26,346 bases of DNA from a candidate division WOR-3 bacterium (GTDB lineage Bacteria; SDB-A). The stretch lies in assembly GCA_016926475.1 (NCBI GenBank), contig JAFGON010000055.1, forward strand, positions 1-26,346, read 5' to 3'. Position 1 is the stretch's first letter; every line of letters begins with the position of its first letter. Below are positions 1 to 8,228 of the stretch, one piece after another. Below the pieces are notes generated by a model. It worked only from the letters and a program-made list of their open reading frames with translations, did no database searches and was not told the DNA's origin. Both the position numbers and the translations under genes were made by a program.

Positions 1-69
1 GACGTGACATCCAAAATAATGATAAATGACGGCACGATTTTTGATTATAACTAGTTAGCAAAATAAGGT

Positions 70-98
70 TTGATTTTAAACTGTAGAACTAATAGAAT
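70..98 (+). promoter_or_regulatory. Sigma-70-type promoter for the small secreted protein gene
   Basis: A -35 box TTGATT (70-75) and a -10 box TAGAAT (93-98) are separated by exactly 17 nt. Transcription would start near 105, leaving a leader of about 17 nt that is almost entirely the ribosome site AAGGAGG (111-117). Nothing else is recognisable in bases 1-69. Seen directly; promoter function is inferred from the consensus match. Confidence 0.6.
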
Positions 99-121
99 CT
101 TTTTAAAAGCAAGGAGGACAG

Positions 122-550
122 ATGAAAAAGATACTGATGCTCGTCATTCTCGGTGCGACGGTTTTCTCATATGCATGGGCTAAGCCATCCTCGACAAACG
201 AAATGACTTTTGACTGGGCGGCTCTTTTTGTGGTCGAAGGCGGCATTGACGACGTTGAAGCCGATGACGATTGGCTTCTCGAAAATGACAAAGACGGCGG
301 TTATGTTTATGAAACATTGGCTTCGCTCGTCTTCAGTTGGGATGAAGTTTCCGGTGGAGACTGGAATATTCAGTTCAGAGTGAACGATGCCAACGGCGAC
401 GATATTTGGTCAGATGTCTTCTACTTCGATTCCTCAGATGATTATAAAATTCAGAAATGGGAATTCGACGTCGATTACACGGGGACATACGACGTTTATG
501 TCTACATAAACGGTTACGAATGGTACCACGGAACTTTTGAATCGAAGTAA
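122..550 (+). CDS. Small, strongly acidic secreted protein of unknown function
   Basis: I do not recognise the family. The 142-residue product starts with a clear signal peptide (Lys-rich start, hydrophobic core, likely cleavage after Ala-Trp-Ala at residue 20), so it should be exported. The mature part (about 122 residues) carries roughly 29 Asp/Glu against about 6 Lys/Arg and is rich in Trp and Tyr. Alternating hydrophobic patterns in the second half suggest a beta-sandwich. AAGGAGG sits 4 nt before the ATG, and the gene has its own promoter and a terminator directly after the stop. It stands alone, convergent with murA. Acidic Asp-rich loops could bind calcium, but no canonical motif is evident, so that is only a possibility. 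Confidence 0.85.
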   Translation: MKKILMLVILGATVFSYAWAKPSSTNEMTFDWAALFVVEGGIDDVEADDDWLLENDKDGGYVYETLASLVFSWDEVSGGDWNIQFRVNDANGDDIWSDVFYFDSSDDYKIQKWEFDVDYTGTYDVYVYINGYEWYHGTFESK

Positions 551-558
551 CAAATCCA

Positions 559-584
559 GCGGCGCAACCGCGCCGCCTTTTCTT
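559..584 (+). terminator. Rho-independent terminator between the secreted protein gene and murA
   Basis: A perfect 7-bp GC stem, GCGGCGC (559-565) and GCGCCGC (570-576), with a 4-nt loop AACC, is followed by the T-rich run CTTTTCTT (577-584). It starts 8 nt after the stop of the upstream plus-strand gene. On the minus strand the same hairpin lies just after the murA stop (583-585), but the tract there (TGGATTTG) is a poor U-run, so it is mainly a plus-strand terminator. Confidence 0.85.
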
Positions 585-1863
585 AAATTCTTTTAATAGA
601 CAAACCCAGATCAAAAAGCCTTTCGTCGATTTTCTCGTAACCTCTGTCTATCTGGCTTGCGTTGTTGATTACGCTTTTCCCTTCAGCGATAGACGCAGCT
701 ATCAAAAGAGCCATACCCGCCCTGATATCAGGGCTTGACATATGCTGAGCTCTCAGTTTTGTCGGACCGCTTACTACTGCCCTGTGGGGATCGCAGAGAA
801 TAATTCTGGCTCCCATGGAAACGAGTTTATCCACGAAAAACATCCTGCTCTCAAACATTTTTTCAAAAATCAGAACCGTACCCGATGAACCAGTCGCGGC
901 TACTACCGCTATGCTCGTCAAATCAGCGGGAAAACTCGGCCATGGTCCGTCCGAAATAGTGGGTATCGCGCCTCCAAAATCCGTTTTGACGACAAGATGC
1001 TGGTTTTCCGGCACAATCAAAACATCTTCGCGAAGAGATGTATCTATGCCGAGTTTTCTGAAATTTAAAAGAATCGGTTCCAAGTCTTCTTTTATGACTC
1101 CCCTAATTTCAAGTCTGCCGCCTGTCAGGGCGGAAAGAGCGATCACGCTGCCTATCTCGATGTTATCTTGACTTATTTTCGCATCAACTCCTCCAAGAGC
1201 GCTTGCTCCAGTCACTTCTATTCGATTTGTCCCCTTGCCCTTCACTTTTGTTCCCATGCTCTCAAGCATTCTGCAGAGGTCATGAATGTGTGGCTCGCAA
1301 GCGGCATTTTTTATCACTGTTCTTCCCTTGGCAAGTGCAGCCGCCATCAATATGTTTTCGGTGCCGGTGACGCTTGGTTCTTCGAGAAAAATATCGCCCC
1401 CCATGAGACTTTTCCCCGATCTTAGAGTATACCTGCAGTCCTTCCATTCGACTTTGACACCCATCGATTCAAACGCTGCGAAATGAGTGTCAAGTCTTCT
1501 TCTGCCAATGACATCGCCTCCTGGAGGGCTAAATGACACGTATCCATTTTTCGCCAAAAGAGGTCCGGCAAACAGTATTGATGCCCTGATTTTGGAACAG
1601 AGTTCTGAATCGAGGTCGAAATTATCTATCGAAGAAGAGTTGACAACAAGAGTGTTTTCTCCTTTCCATTCGCATCTGCCACCCGCGCTTTTTATAATCT
1701 CGATCATATTGACAACATCCTGAATCTTCGGCACATTTTCAAGAGTGACGTCCTCTTCGGTGAGGCAAGCGGCCGCTATCATCGGCAAAGCAGCGTTCTT
1801 GTTGCCCTTTGGTTTGAAAATTCCTTCAATTTTTGAAGGACCCATTATTTCAAAAGAATCCAC
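583..1863 (-). CDS. murA: UDP-N-acetylglucosamine 1-carboxyvinyltransferase (MurA), Asp-type active site
   Basis: MurA transfers enolpyruvate from PEP to UDP-GlcNAc in the cytoplasm, the first committed step of peptidoglycan synthesis. The 426 residues match the family length. Visible marks are KNAALP near residue 22 (catalytic Lys), [10 protein letters not shown] at 93-102, FPAD with the conserved Asp (E. coli Asp305 equivalent), and the MFESR segment. The active-site loop reads [13 protein letters not shown], so Asp117 replaces the usual Cys (E. coli Cys115). Such natural Cys-to-Asp enzymes, as in mycobacteria and Chlamydia, are active and insensitive to fosfomycin. The start is GTG at 1863, with AGAGGT about 6 nt upstream. 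It begins 2 nt after the mscS-type stop and is the last gene of the long minus-strand run. Confidence 0.97.
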   Translation of the reverse strand: MDSFEIMGPSKIEGIFKPKGNKNAALPMIAAACLTEEDVTLENVPKIQDVVNMIEIIKSAGGRCEWKGENTLVVNSSSIDNFDLDSELCSKIRASILFAGPLLAKNGYVSFSPPGGDVIGRRRLDTHFAAFESMGVKVEWKDCRYTLRSGKSLMGGDIFLEEPSVTGTENILMAAALAKGRTVIKNAACEPHIHDLCRMLESMGTKVKGKGTNRIEVTGASALGGVDAKISQDNIEIGSVIALSALTGGRLEIRGVIKEDLEPILLNFRKLGIDTSLREDVLIVPENQHLVVKTDFGGAIPTISDGPWPSFPADLTSIAVVAATGSSGTVLIFEKMFESRMFFVDKLVSMGARIILCDPHRAVVSGPTKLRAQHMSSPDIRAGMALLIAASIAEGKSVINNASQIDRGYEKIDERLFDLGLSIKRI

Positions 1864-1865
1864 TT

Positions 1866-2882
1866 TTATACCTCTCTCCCGTTCTTTTCAATGTGTACCG
1901 TATTTGTGGGATAAGCAAAATCTATTCCAGACGAAGTCATGACCTCGAGCAGTTTGGAATTTATGTTTTGCTGGATGTTCATGTATTCCAGATAATCATT
2001 CCCTTCGACGAAGTAAACGGCTTCAAACACCAGAGACGAGTCTGCAAAAGAACTGAAATGCGCCTTGTCATAGACTGCTCCTTTCGTCTCTGATATTGCC
2101 TTTTCGATGATCCGAGGCATTTCTTTCAGTTTTTCAATCGAAGTTTCATACTTTACGGAAACGTGGAAGACAACCCTCCTTCTCTTCATTTCCGAATAAT
2201 TCTTCAAAACCGACTCTACCAAGAACGTGTTTGAAAAAACAATTTTTTCTCCGCTTAAGCTTGTCAGGCGGGTGCTCTTTATTCCAATGTGATCCACCGT
2301 TCCTGTCGTATCGCCTATCGCGATGAAGTTTCCGACTACAAAAGGCCTGTCCATTATAATCACGAAATAATTGAACAGATCTTTCAAAACCGCTTGAGAC
2401 GCTAAAGCAACCGCGACGCCTCCTATGCCGAGACCTGCGAGGATTGTGTTAATGTCGAACCCAAAATTGTCCAAGAGTATGAGACCGCTCGTAAGCCACA
2501 CGACGGTTTTAATCAGAGGAAGAAAATTCATTAGAGCTGTTTTTGTCGAACTTTCAGGGGAAAGTCGTTTGTGAATTAAATACGAAATTGAATGGACTGT
2601 GAATCTCGAGACCAGGAAAATTGCAGTCACAACTATAGTTTTATCTATGAAGTTTTTCCAATTGTTAGAAAAAGTCAAAAATTGAACAGCAACGTAAAAA
2701 GTCAAAAGGTACATTCCGGGAAACAAGTGCTTTATAAGGGTAGCGTTCAAAAAGCTTTTCTTTCTCAGAAAAATTTTTGACACTGACATCAAAAGAAAAT
2801 ACACACCTGCAATTATCAAGGCGCATATAAGGTAAGAGAGAACGGTATTGCCAAAATACGCTTTTTTCATAAATTCAGTCAA
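1866..2882 (-). CDS. MscS-family mechanosensitive ion channel
   Basis: A 338-residue inner-membrane protein. About four hydrophobic segments occupy residues 12-165, followed by a soluble beta-rich region and an alpha/beta C-terminal part. The pore-lining TM3 is recognisable as a Gly/Ala-rich stretch (GLGIGGVAVALASQ, about residues 150-163), followed by the MscS signature region with IGDTTGTVDHIGIKSTRL. Family members open on membrane tension to release solutes during hypo-osmotic shock. The start is TTG at 2882, chosen because AAGGAG lies 6 nt upstream; the nearest ATG (2870) has no ribosome site at usable distance. It lies 13 nt after add and 2 nt before murA, so it is co-transcribed with envelope genes. 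The YnaI/YbdG-type subclass is not resolved. Confidence 0.93.
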   Translation of the reverse strand: MTEFMKKAYFGNTVLSYLICALIIAGVYFLLMSVSKIFLRKKSFLNATLIKHLFPGMYLLTFYVAVQFLTFSNNWKNFIDKTIVVTAIFLVSRFTVHSISYLIHKRLSPESSTKTALMNFLPLIKTVVWLTSGLILLDNFGFDINTILAGLGIGGVAVALASQAVLKDLFNYFVIIMDRPFVVGNFIAIGDTTGTVDHIGIKSTRLTSLSGEKIVFSNTFLVESVLKNYSEMKRRRVVFHVSVKYETSIEKLKEMPRIIEKAISETKGAVYDKAHFSSFADSSLVFEAVYFVEGNDYLEYMNIQQNINSKLLEVMTSSGIDFAYPTNTVHIEKNGREV

Positions 2883-2895
2883 TACTTTCTCCTTT

Positions 2896-4047
2896 TTAGT
2901 TTTCCAGAATAGATTTTCTTATCTCGGAAAAGCCGGGCTTGATGATTTTGTATATGATGTGGTTTCTCTGCCGGTATGGAAGAAATGCCGACTTCATGGC
3001 GTTTATAATCAGTTTTTCCAAATCTCTCATCGTCAAATTATAGTGTTCTACAGCCTTGACAAACTCATTCGTCATCGACGTCTCGCTCATAAGAGTGTTG
3101 TCTGTGTTGAGAAAAACTCTGTACTGCATCTTGTTGAATATAATGAAAGGGTGTTTCTCGAAGGACTCAGCCGCTTTTGTCTGTACGTTAGAAGACAGGC
3201 AGACCTCCAAAGGTATTCTATGGTCGAGAACATAACTCGCCACTTGGCCGATTCTTTCAACTTCTCCTTCTTGGTTTATTTCCATGTCCTGGACCAGTTT
3301 TGTTCCGTGACCAATACGGTGGGCTCCGCAGTATTGAAGAGCCTGCCATATCGAATCCACACCGAAAGCTTCGCCGGCGTGAACCGTGATGTTGAAATTG
3401 GACTTCTTGCAATAATTGAAAGCCTCCAAATGGTCTTTAGGAGGATAACCGGCTTCTTCTCCGGCGAGGTCAAATCCAACAACGCCCTTGTCTCTGAATT
3501 TGACTGCCAATTTTGCTTCTTCGAGAGAATCGCTTCTGTCTCTCATGGCGCAGACGATCAGCCCCCATGAACAGTTAAATTTTTTCCCTGCTTCTTCCAT
3601 ACCCTGCAGTACAGCTTTCATAATTTCATCCTGTGAAAGACCTCTGGAAGTATGGAGAACAGGGGCAAACCTCAATTCACTGTAAACCACTCCGTCTCGA
3701 AAATTGTCTTCAACCACTTCAAACGCAACCCTTTGCAGGCTTTCATGGGTCTGCAAAACAGAAGTCGTAACGGCGAATCCTTCCAGGTAAAGAGGTAGAG
3801 AGCCTCTTCTCGCTCCTCTCTGAAGGTACTCTCTTAATTCCGAAGGGTCGTTGTAAGGGAGTTCAACTTTGTCTATCTTTGCCAGATCTATGATCGTCTG
3901 CGGTCTCAAGCATCCGTCGAGATGCTGATGAAGATCTACTTTCGGCATGGCTCTGATAATTTCTCGAGAAAGAATGTTCTTCGGGTGTATTTCCTTTCTG
4001 TAGTTTTTGTCCCATTCAGACTGGCTGAAATTTAGGGTTTTAAACAT
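2896..4047 (-). CDS. add: Adenosine deaminase
   Basis: Hydrolyses adenosine (or deoxyadenosine) to inosine and ammonia for cytoplasmic purine salvage. The product has 383 residues from the start chosen here. Metal and catalytic motifs in order are KVDLHQHLDG (first two His ligands), HAGE (His ligand plus catalytic Glu), the RIGHG region, CLSSNVQT, and LNTDNTLMS with the Asp ligand. The second Asp of the animal TDDP motif is Asn here, a form I recall as common in bacterial Add proteins, so not a defect. The ATG at 4047 is preferred to an upstream ATG at 4074 because GAGGTGA lies just before it and it starts 2 nt after the cpoB stop without overlap. A related aminodeaminase (adenine or futalosine type) cannot be fully excluded. 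Confidence 0.92.
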   Translation of the reverse strand: MFKTLNFSQSEWDKNYRKEIHPKNILSREIIRAMPKVDLHQHLDGCLRPQTIIDLAKIDKVELPYNDPSELREYLQRGARRGSLPLYLEGFAVTTSVLQTHESLQRVAFEVVEDNFRDGVVYSELRFAPVLHTSRGLSQDEIMKAVLQGMEEAGKKFNCSWGLIVCAMRDRSDSLEEAKLAVKFRDKGVVGFDLAGEEAGYPPKDHLEAFNYCKKSNFNITVHAGEAFGVDSIWQALQYCGAHRIGHGTKLVQDMEINQEGEVERIGQVASYVLDHRIPLEVCLSSNVQTKAAESFEKHPFIIFNKMQYRVFLNTDNTLMSETSMTNEFVKAVEHYNLTMRDLEKLIINAMKSAFLPYRQRNHIIYKIIKPGFSEIRKSILEN

Positions 4048-4049
4048 TA

Positions 4050-4730
4050 TCACCTCAACTTTTCTTTTGCCCACATAGCCTCTCTGCTATCAGGGTACGC
4101 TTCAATTACATCGTTAAAAAATCTTCTTGATTCCGCGGTATCTCCGGAAGCCAATTTGCAAAGACCGCTTTTATACAGAGCTGAAGGCATCGTTGGGTTT
4201 AGGGGAAAATTAACCCTGAAAAGCGAATAATTGTTGAAAGCTTCTTCGTATTTTTCGAGGCTGAATTGAGATTCAGCGAGAAGAAACAGCGCATCCGAAA
4301 TTTTGGGGCTCGACCTATAATTTTGAACAAAATCCAAAAGCGCCATCTCAGCTATGTCGTAATCGCCTTTTGAGAAATCGACCGCCGCCAATTCAAACGC
4401 TTCTGCTGAAGCCTCTGGATTTGTGTCGGAAATATTCTGTATCCTATAGGTCAACGCGTCCAGTTGACTCCTTGAAAGCTGCAGCGCCTGCCTCAAGGCG
4501 TCAATTTTCATATTTATATTCTCTAAATTCTGGAGGTAGTAGGCGTCTTTTTCTCTTTGGTAGAGATGTATCTCGTTTGTTGTAGAGTCCAAAATTCCGG
4601 CGCTCTCTTCAACACTCGCGAGTCTCAGGTCGATATCTTTCACCGTATCCCTGATATAATCGAAATCCCTTTTTACGGAGCAAGACAATTGCAGAAAAAT
4701 GGCAGAGAGTAAAAATATTTTTTTTCCCAT
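4050..4730 (-). CDS. cpoB: CpoB/YbgF-like TPR protein of the Tol-Pal system
   Basis: In E. coli CpoB is periplasmic, binds TolA and coordinates outer-membrane constriction with peptidoglycan synthesis. This 226-residue protein shows the same architecture: an N-terminal export signal, a heptad-rich coiled coil (about residues 25-100), then TPR-like repeats (about 105-226) with the typical DALFLLAESQFSLEKYEEAF pattern. The signal ends in LQLSC, so Cys17 may be lipidated, although Gln at -3 makes a weak lipobox. It begins 2 nt after the pal stop, which is the classical position of this gene. The ribosome site is short (AGG 2-3 nt before the ATG), suggesting coupling to pal. The name rests on architecture and position more than on sequence recognition. 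Confidence 0.85.
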   Translation of the reverse strand: MGKKIFLLSAIFLQLSCSVKRDFDYIRDTVKDIDLRLASVEESAGILDSTTNEIHLYQREKDAYYLQNLENINMKIDALRQALQLSRSQLDALTYRIQNISDTNPEASAEAFELAAVDFSKGDYDIAEMALLDFVQNYRSSPKISDALFLLAESQFSLEKYEEAFNNYSLFRVNFPLNPTMPSALYKSGLCKLASGDTAESRRFFNDVIEAYPDSREAMWAKEKLR

Positions 4731-4732
4731 AC

Positions 4733-5227
4733 CTAACTCGCCGTTTTAAATTCCACTCTTCTGTTTTTCACCCAGACGCTTTCTCCCGTGCCGGTAGCCG
4801 CTGGTCTTTCTTTCCCGTAGGAAACAGTACGAATTCTCTCCGGCGCTATACCGTAGTTGACCAAGTATGACCTGCAAGCGTCGGCTCTTTTCTGTCCGAG
4901 AGCCAGGTTGTATTCACTGGTCCCCCTTTCGTCGCAATGACCTTCTAGTATCACGTCGACTGACGGATACTTCAGAAGCTCTCTGGCGTTTTTTGACATG
5001 ACTTCTCTGGCGGTAAAACTCAGCTCCCAGGAATTATATTCGAAATAGACCGTCTCCAGGACGATCAAATCTTCGGGTCTCTGGACTTCTGTTTGTATAT
5101 CTGCAGTGTCGGAGACCGCCGTTGTGGTATCCAAAAGGACTTGATCTCCGTCGGTGTTTTTGGGTGTGCAGGAAAACAACATAAGAATTGACACGGCAAA
5201 GAAAATAAAGAATCTTATCATTTTCAT
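4733..5227 (-). CDS. pal: Peptidoglycan-associated lipoprotein Pal
   Basis: Pal anchors the outer membrane to peptidoglycan and is the outer-membrane partner of TolB. It has 164 residues. The lipoprotein signal ends in LFSC (Cys20), followed by a short Thr/Asp-rich linker, then an OmpA-like domain from about residue 55. That domain carries VYFEYNSWEL, LEGHCDERGTSEYN (the Asp/Arg peptidoglycan-binding signature), ALGQKRADACRSYL and the C-terminal NRRVEF. AAGGAGG lies 4 nt before the ATG. It sits 12 nt after tolB and 2 nt before cpoB, the usual tolB-pal-cpoB order, so assignment is secure. Confidence 0.97.
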   Translation of the reverse strand: MKMIRFFIFFAVSILMLFSCTPKNTDGDQVLLDTTTAVSDTADIQTEVQRPEDLIVLETVYFEYNSWELSFTAREVMSKNARELLKYPSVDVILEGHCDERGTSEYNLALGQKRADACRSYLVNYGIAPERIRTVSYGKERPAATGTGESVWVKNRRVEFKTAS

Positions 5228-5239
5228 GGAGCCTCCTTT

Positions 5240-6475
5240 TCACTTCGACCACGCGGGCATAGCGCTGCCTGGAGATGAAATGATTTCTCTCAAGTATGTT
5301 CCGTCAAAATTCATTGTGTAAAGTTTGTCGCTCCCGGATCTGTCGCTTGAAAAAACTATATGAAGCCCGTCCGGGGACCATGAAGGATCTTCGTTGTCTC
5401 CAACAGCTGTCAACTGTTTCTGATTTTCACCTGTCGGCGAAACGCTGAATATTTGAAAAGAACCGCTTTGTTCACCGACAAAAAGTATCCTGTCACCTCT
5501 GGGAGACCATGCTGGAGATGTGTTGTAAAACCCCGACCGCGTAATCCGCCTGGTGTTAACTCCATCCACGCCGCATGCGAATATTTGAGGGTATCCCGCC
5601 ATGTCGCTCGTAAAGGCGATTTCTTTTCCCGAAGGAGACCAGGTCGGCGAGCATTCTATGGAAGGGGAATTGGTCACTCTGCTGAGAATTCCAGATGAAA
5701 CTTCCGTAATGTATATGTCTGTGTTTCCGTCGACAGTCATCGCGAACGCCATCATAGAGCCGTCCGGAGAAAATTCACCTCCGAATTGAAGGTCGCCCCG
5801 GGAAACAAACGAGGTCAACCTCCCGGATTCGATAGTCACAATTTCGGGTTTTCCGCTGAAATACGAGGTGAAAAATATTTTTCCAAAAAAATCCCAAGTC
5901 GGTGCTATGTTAACCGATCCGTTGCTGACGATGCTTTGATCGTTATAGCCGTCGTAATCACATACTCTTATTCCGGAAGAAGATCCCCCTCTTCTCGAGT
6001 ATGCTATTTTTGTCGAAAAAACTCCTCTTTCTCCTGTTAAAGCCCAGACAATGTCGTCTGAAAACTCGTGGGCTATGCTTCTTAATCCTTCGGAATTAAC
6101 TCTATAATCCTTTTCAAAAACAATGTTTTCCGATTGAATGTCGAGCAGGAACCCTTTTAGTGAAATCCCGTCGAAACTACGCGAAACGACTGCCGCTGCG
6201 AGGGCTTCAGCTCCGGTGCTTTTCAATTTATCCCAGTTCGCTGGCATGAAATCCTCCGGGGCAACACCGGTTTCATCCCAGGGTACAATAGAAAAATACA
6301 GGCTGTACAAAAGATCCGACTTGACAACGTTTTCAAGCATACAAGCAGTTTCAGAAAGGTCTTCTGAAGAAGAGAAAGGCATCAGGATCAAATCCATCTG
6401 TTCCTTTCCATAGGTTGAAATTCCAACGTAAATATCGCCTTGTGAAATTACAAGGCTCATCAACAAAAATACCAT
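5240..6475 (-). CDS. tolB: TolB periplasmic beta-propeller protein
   Basis: TolB binds Pal and TolA in the periplasm. The 411 residues begin with a short hydrophobic signal (cleavage probably after about residue 16) and a TolB N-terminal alpha/beta domain to about residue 150. A six-bladed propeller of PD40-type repeats follows, with SPTWSPSGKEIAFTSD, SPAWSPRGDRILFVG and DPSWSPDGLHIVFSSD as successive blade motifs. GAGGTGA precedes the ATG. The gene starts 13 nt after the TolA-like gene and ends 12 nt before pal. Length and repeat count match the family. Confidence 0.95.
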   Translation of the reverse strand: MVFLLMSLVISQGDIYVGISTYGKEQMDLILMPFSSSEDLSETACMLENVVKSDLLYSLYFSIVPWDETGVAPEDFMPANWDKLKSTGAEALAAAVVSRSFDGISLKGFLLDIQSENIVFEKDYRVNSEGLRSIAHEFSDDIVWALTGERGVFSTKIAYSRRGGSSSGIRVCDYDGYNDQSIVSNGSVNIAPTWDFFGKIFFTSYFSGKPEIVTIESGRLTSFVSRGDLQFGGEFSPDGSMMAFAMTVDGNTDIYITEVSSGILSRVTNSPSIECSPTWSPSGKEIAFTSDMAGYPQIFACGVDGVNTRRITRSGFYNTSPAWSPRGDRILFVGEQSGSFQIFSVSPTGENQKQLTAVGDNEDPSWSPDGLHIVFSSDRSGSDKLYTMNFDGTYLREIISSPGSAMPAWSK

Positions 6476-6488
6476 GCGATCACCTCTA

Positions 6489-7115
6489 TCACCTGTGTTC
6501 GAAATAAAAATGGACGACTACGGAATCTCCGAATTTATCAGGCAAAGGCGGAAAAGGAGACGAGTTTTTGACAGCTCTCAATGCCGCCAGGTCCAATGAA
6601 GAACTGCCCGAGCTCTCTTGAATCTGAGCGCCGGAAATGTCGCCGCTTCGGTTTATGGTAAATACAATAGTAGCTTTTTTTATTCCGGTTCCCGACCCCA
6701 GCGGGTCTGTGTAATACCTCGCCACTTTTCTCACAATAGATTTTATATACGGGTCTTCAGGCCCCAAACCCGGTATATTTACCCAGACCGGATCTTCACC
6801 GCCGGTTGCATTTGGAAGGATGTTGTGATCAGAATTGTCATCCACCTCTGGTTGCTCGAAGACAGTGGTCGCGACATCTTCGTCAGTCGTCTCTGGAGGA
6901 GTTTCCTCCTCGCTGCCTATGTGGTTTTGCAAATCTTCTCTCGATGCGACAAGGTTTACTCTGTAAGCCACCCTTTCTGTTTCCGATCTTTGAATAAGAT
7001 CCTGAATTTTCGACAGCACAAGCATAAATGAAATTATAAAGACTAAATGGATCAAAAAAGAAAGATAAAACCCTTTCCAATTATCTGATTTTAGAAGTGT
7101 ATACGAGTTCGACAC
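6489..7115 (-). CDS. tolA: TolA-like/TonB-family energy transducer
   Basis: A 208-residue bitopic protein with a short cytoplasmic start, one transmembrane helix (about residues 17-37), an acidic Glu/Asp/Thr-rich linker (about 60-105) and a C-terminal TonB/TolA-type domain (about 120-208) with KKATIVFTINRSGDI and ALRAVKNSSPFPPLP. By position between tolR and tolB it should link the TolQR motor to TolB/Pal. It lacks the long helical domain II of E. coli TolA (421 residues), so its periplasmic reach must differ. The start is GTG at 7115, inside the tolR end (35-nt overlap); AGGA sits 7 nt upstream, and no later ATG/GTG/TTG precedes the membrane helix. By sequence alone it could be called TonB; context favours the Tol role. 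Confidence 0.85.
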   Translation of the reverse strand: MSNSYTLLKSDNWKGFYLSFLIHLVFIISFMLVLSKIQDLIQRSETERVAYRVNLVASREDLQNHIGSEEETPPETTDEDVATTVFEQPEVDDNSDHNILPNATGGEDPVWVNIPGLGPEDPYIKSIVRKVARYYTDPLGSGTGIKKATIVFTINRSGDISGAQIQESSGSSSLDLAALRAVKNSSPFPPLPDKFGDSVVVHFYFEHR

Positions 7116-7527
7116 TGTTTATTCCTGATTTTGCCACCGTTCTGACGCAGTCCAGAACGTGTTTATAAAACACCGCAGAATCCGCTTCAATACTGACAGA
7201 TGTCATGGGATCCAATCCTCTCAAAAGCGGGACGAGATCCTCTGGGGAATTCAAAGTCTCGGCCGAAACGCTGTTCGACCCCTGGTAGATTCCGAAAAAT
7301 ATTCTCCCTTCTCTGTCTATTGAAATAACGCAATTCTTAAGGTCTTCCGGGACGACCTCCGACTTCGCGCTGTCGCTTAAAACCGGAACCGCGACCGATG
7401 ACCTAACCCTCTGTTCGTTTATCAGAGGTACAGTGATCATAAACATAATCAGCAACGACATGGTCACGTCGACAAGGCTTGTGACGTTTATCCCCGACAA
7501 AGGTTTCAATTCGTTTGAAACTGCCAT
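7081..7527 (-). CDS. tolR: TolR/ExbD-type motor subunit
   Basis: A 148-residue inner-membrane protein with one transmembrane helix (about residues 17-38) and a periplasmic domain. Asp20 at the start of the helix (SLVDVTMSLLIMF) matches the essential protonatable Asp of TolR/ExbD. With TolQ it forms the proton-driven stator complex that energises TolA. AGGTGA is 4 nt before the ATG. It begins 8 nt after tolQ, and its last 35 nt overlap the tolA-like start. ExbD and TolR are hard to separate by sequence; the neighbouring tolB and pal decide the name. Confidence 0.92.
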   Translation of the reverse strand: MAVSNELKPLSGINVTSLVDVTMSLLIMFMITVPLINEQRVRSSVAVPVLSDSAKSEVVPEDLKNCVISIDREGRIFFGIYQGSNSVSAETLNSPEDLVPLLRGLDPMTSVSIEADSAVFYKHVLDCVRTVAKSGINSVELVYTSKIR

Positions 7528-7535
7528 AAATTCAC

Positions 7536-8228
7536 CTAATCTATCAGACCCCAGACCAGAGCTTTTTCGATTATCTCGTCAGAAAAATTTTCCATGGAAA
7601 CAACCATGCCCCTCAATCTGGAGTTTAAGCCGTTATAGAGCATCACTGAGGGAATAGCAACCAACAAACCGACGATTGTCGTCACAAGCGCTGCAGCGAC
7701 ACCCGGGCCTATCGCGGATATATCCGTCGTTCTGTGTTTTCCCATTGCCATAAACGAAAGCATTATACCCCAGACAGTCCCCAAAAGTCCGAAAAAAGGA
7801 GCGACAGTGGTAGTAGTGGCCAAGAACGTGACCTTTCCTTCAAGTCTGTGCATCTCCTCCCTGACTAGTTTTTCAGACAGCATCTTGATTTCTTCGAGTT
7901 TAGGTCTTGAGGGTTTTAGAGAATCTGGAGCTGGTGTGAAAAATAACCTCGCGTGAAGACCTATGAAAATCCTCGCGAAAGGTGACGGATCTCCTACGAT
8001 TGTCAAGTTCCTCATCATTTCCTTTGTCTTAATATTCGAAAACGTCGCTTCGAAACTGCCGTTTAAATTTTTGGCTTTTCTGAATACAAGAAACCTCTCA
8101 ATTGCAATTGAGACAGTGAAAAATGAAAGAATTAAAAGAATACCGAGAATCATATACGTAACAGGGTCTGTTCTCGAAAACACTCCGGAGTTTTCTAAAG
8201 ATATCTGGCAAAACCTTAAAAAGACCAT
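7536..8228 (-). CDS. tolQ: TolQ/ExbB/MotA-type proton channel subunit
   Basis: A 230-residue inner-membrane protein with three hydrophobic helices (about residues 25-45, 130-155 and 175-200). The conserved MotA/TolQ/ExbB region is visible as TTTTVAPFFGLLGTVWGIMLSF followed by a Thr/Ala/Gly-rich helix (GPGVAAALVTTIVGLLVAIPSVM). It conducts protons with TolR to drive TolA. The ATG at 8228 overlaps the trpS end by 13 nt with no strong ribosome site, suggesting coupling to trpS. Length is typical of TolQ. Confidence 0.93.
   Translation of the reverse strand: MVFLRFCQISLENSGVFSRTDPVTYMILGILLILSFFTVSIAIERFLVFRKAKNLNGSFEATFSNIKTKEMMRNLTIVGDPSPFARIFIGLHARLFFTPAPDSLKPSRPKLEEIKMLSEKLVREEMHRLEGKVTFLATTTTVAPFFGLLGTVWGIMLSFMAMGKHRTTDISAIGPGVAAALVTTIVGLLVAIPSVMLYNGLNSRLRGMVVSMENFSDEIIEKALVWGLID

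Noticed and set aside
2848-3570. Long plus-strand open frame (240 codons) opposite the start of the mscS-type gene and add
   Set aside because: Shadow of add, whose catalytic motifs are all intact. No ribosome site or family-like sequence.
2896-4047. Adenosine deaminase TDDP motif with Asp replaced by Asn as a loss of function
   Set aside because: TDN in place of TDD is, as I recall, common in bacterial adenosine deaminases; all metal ligands and the catalytic Glu are present.
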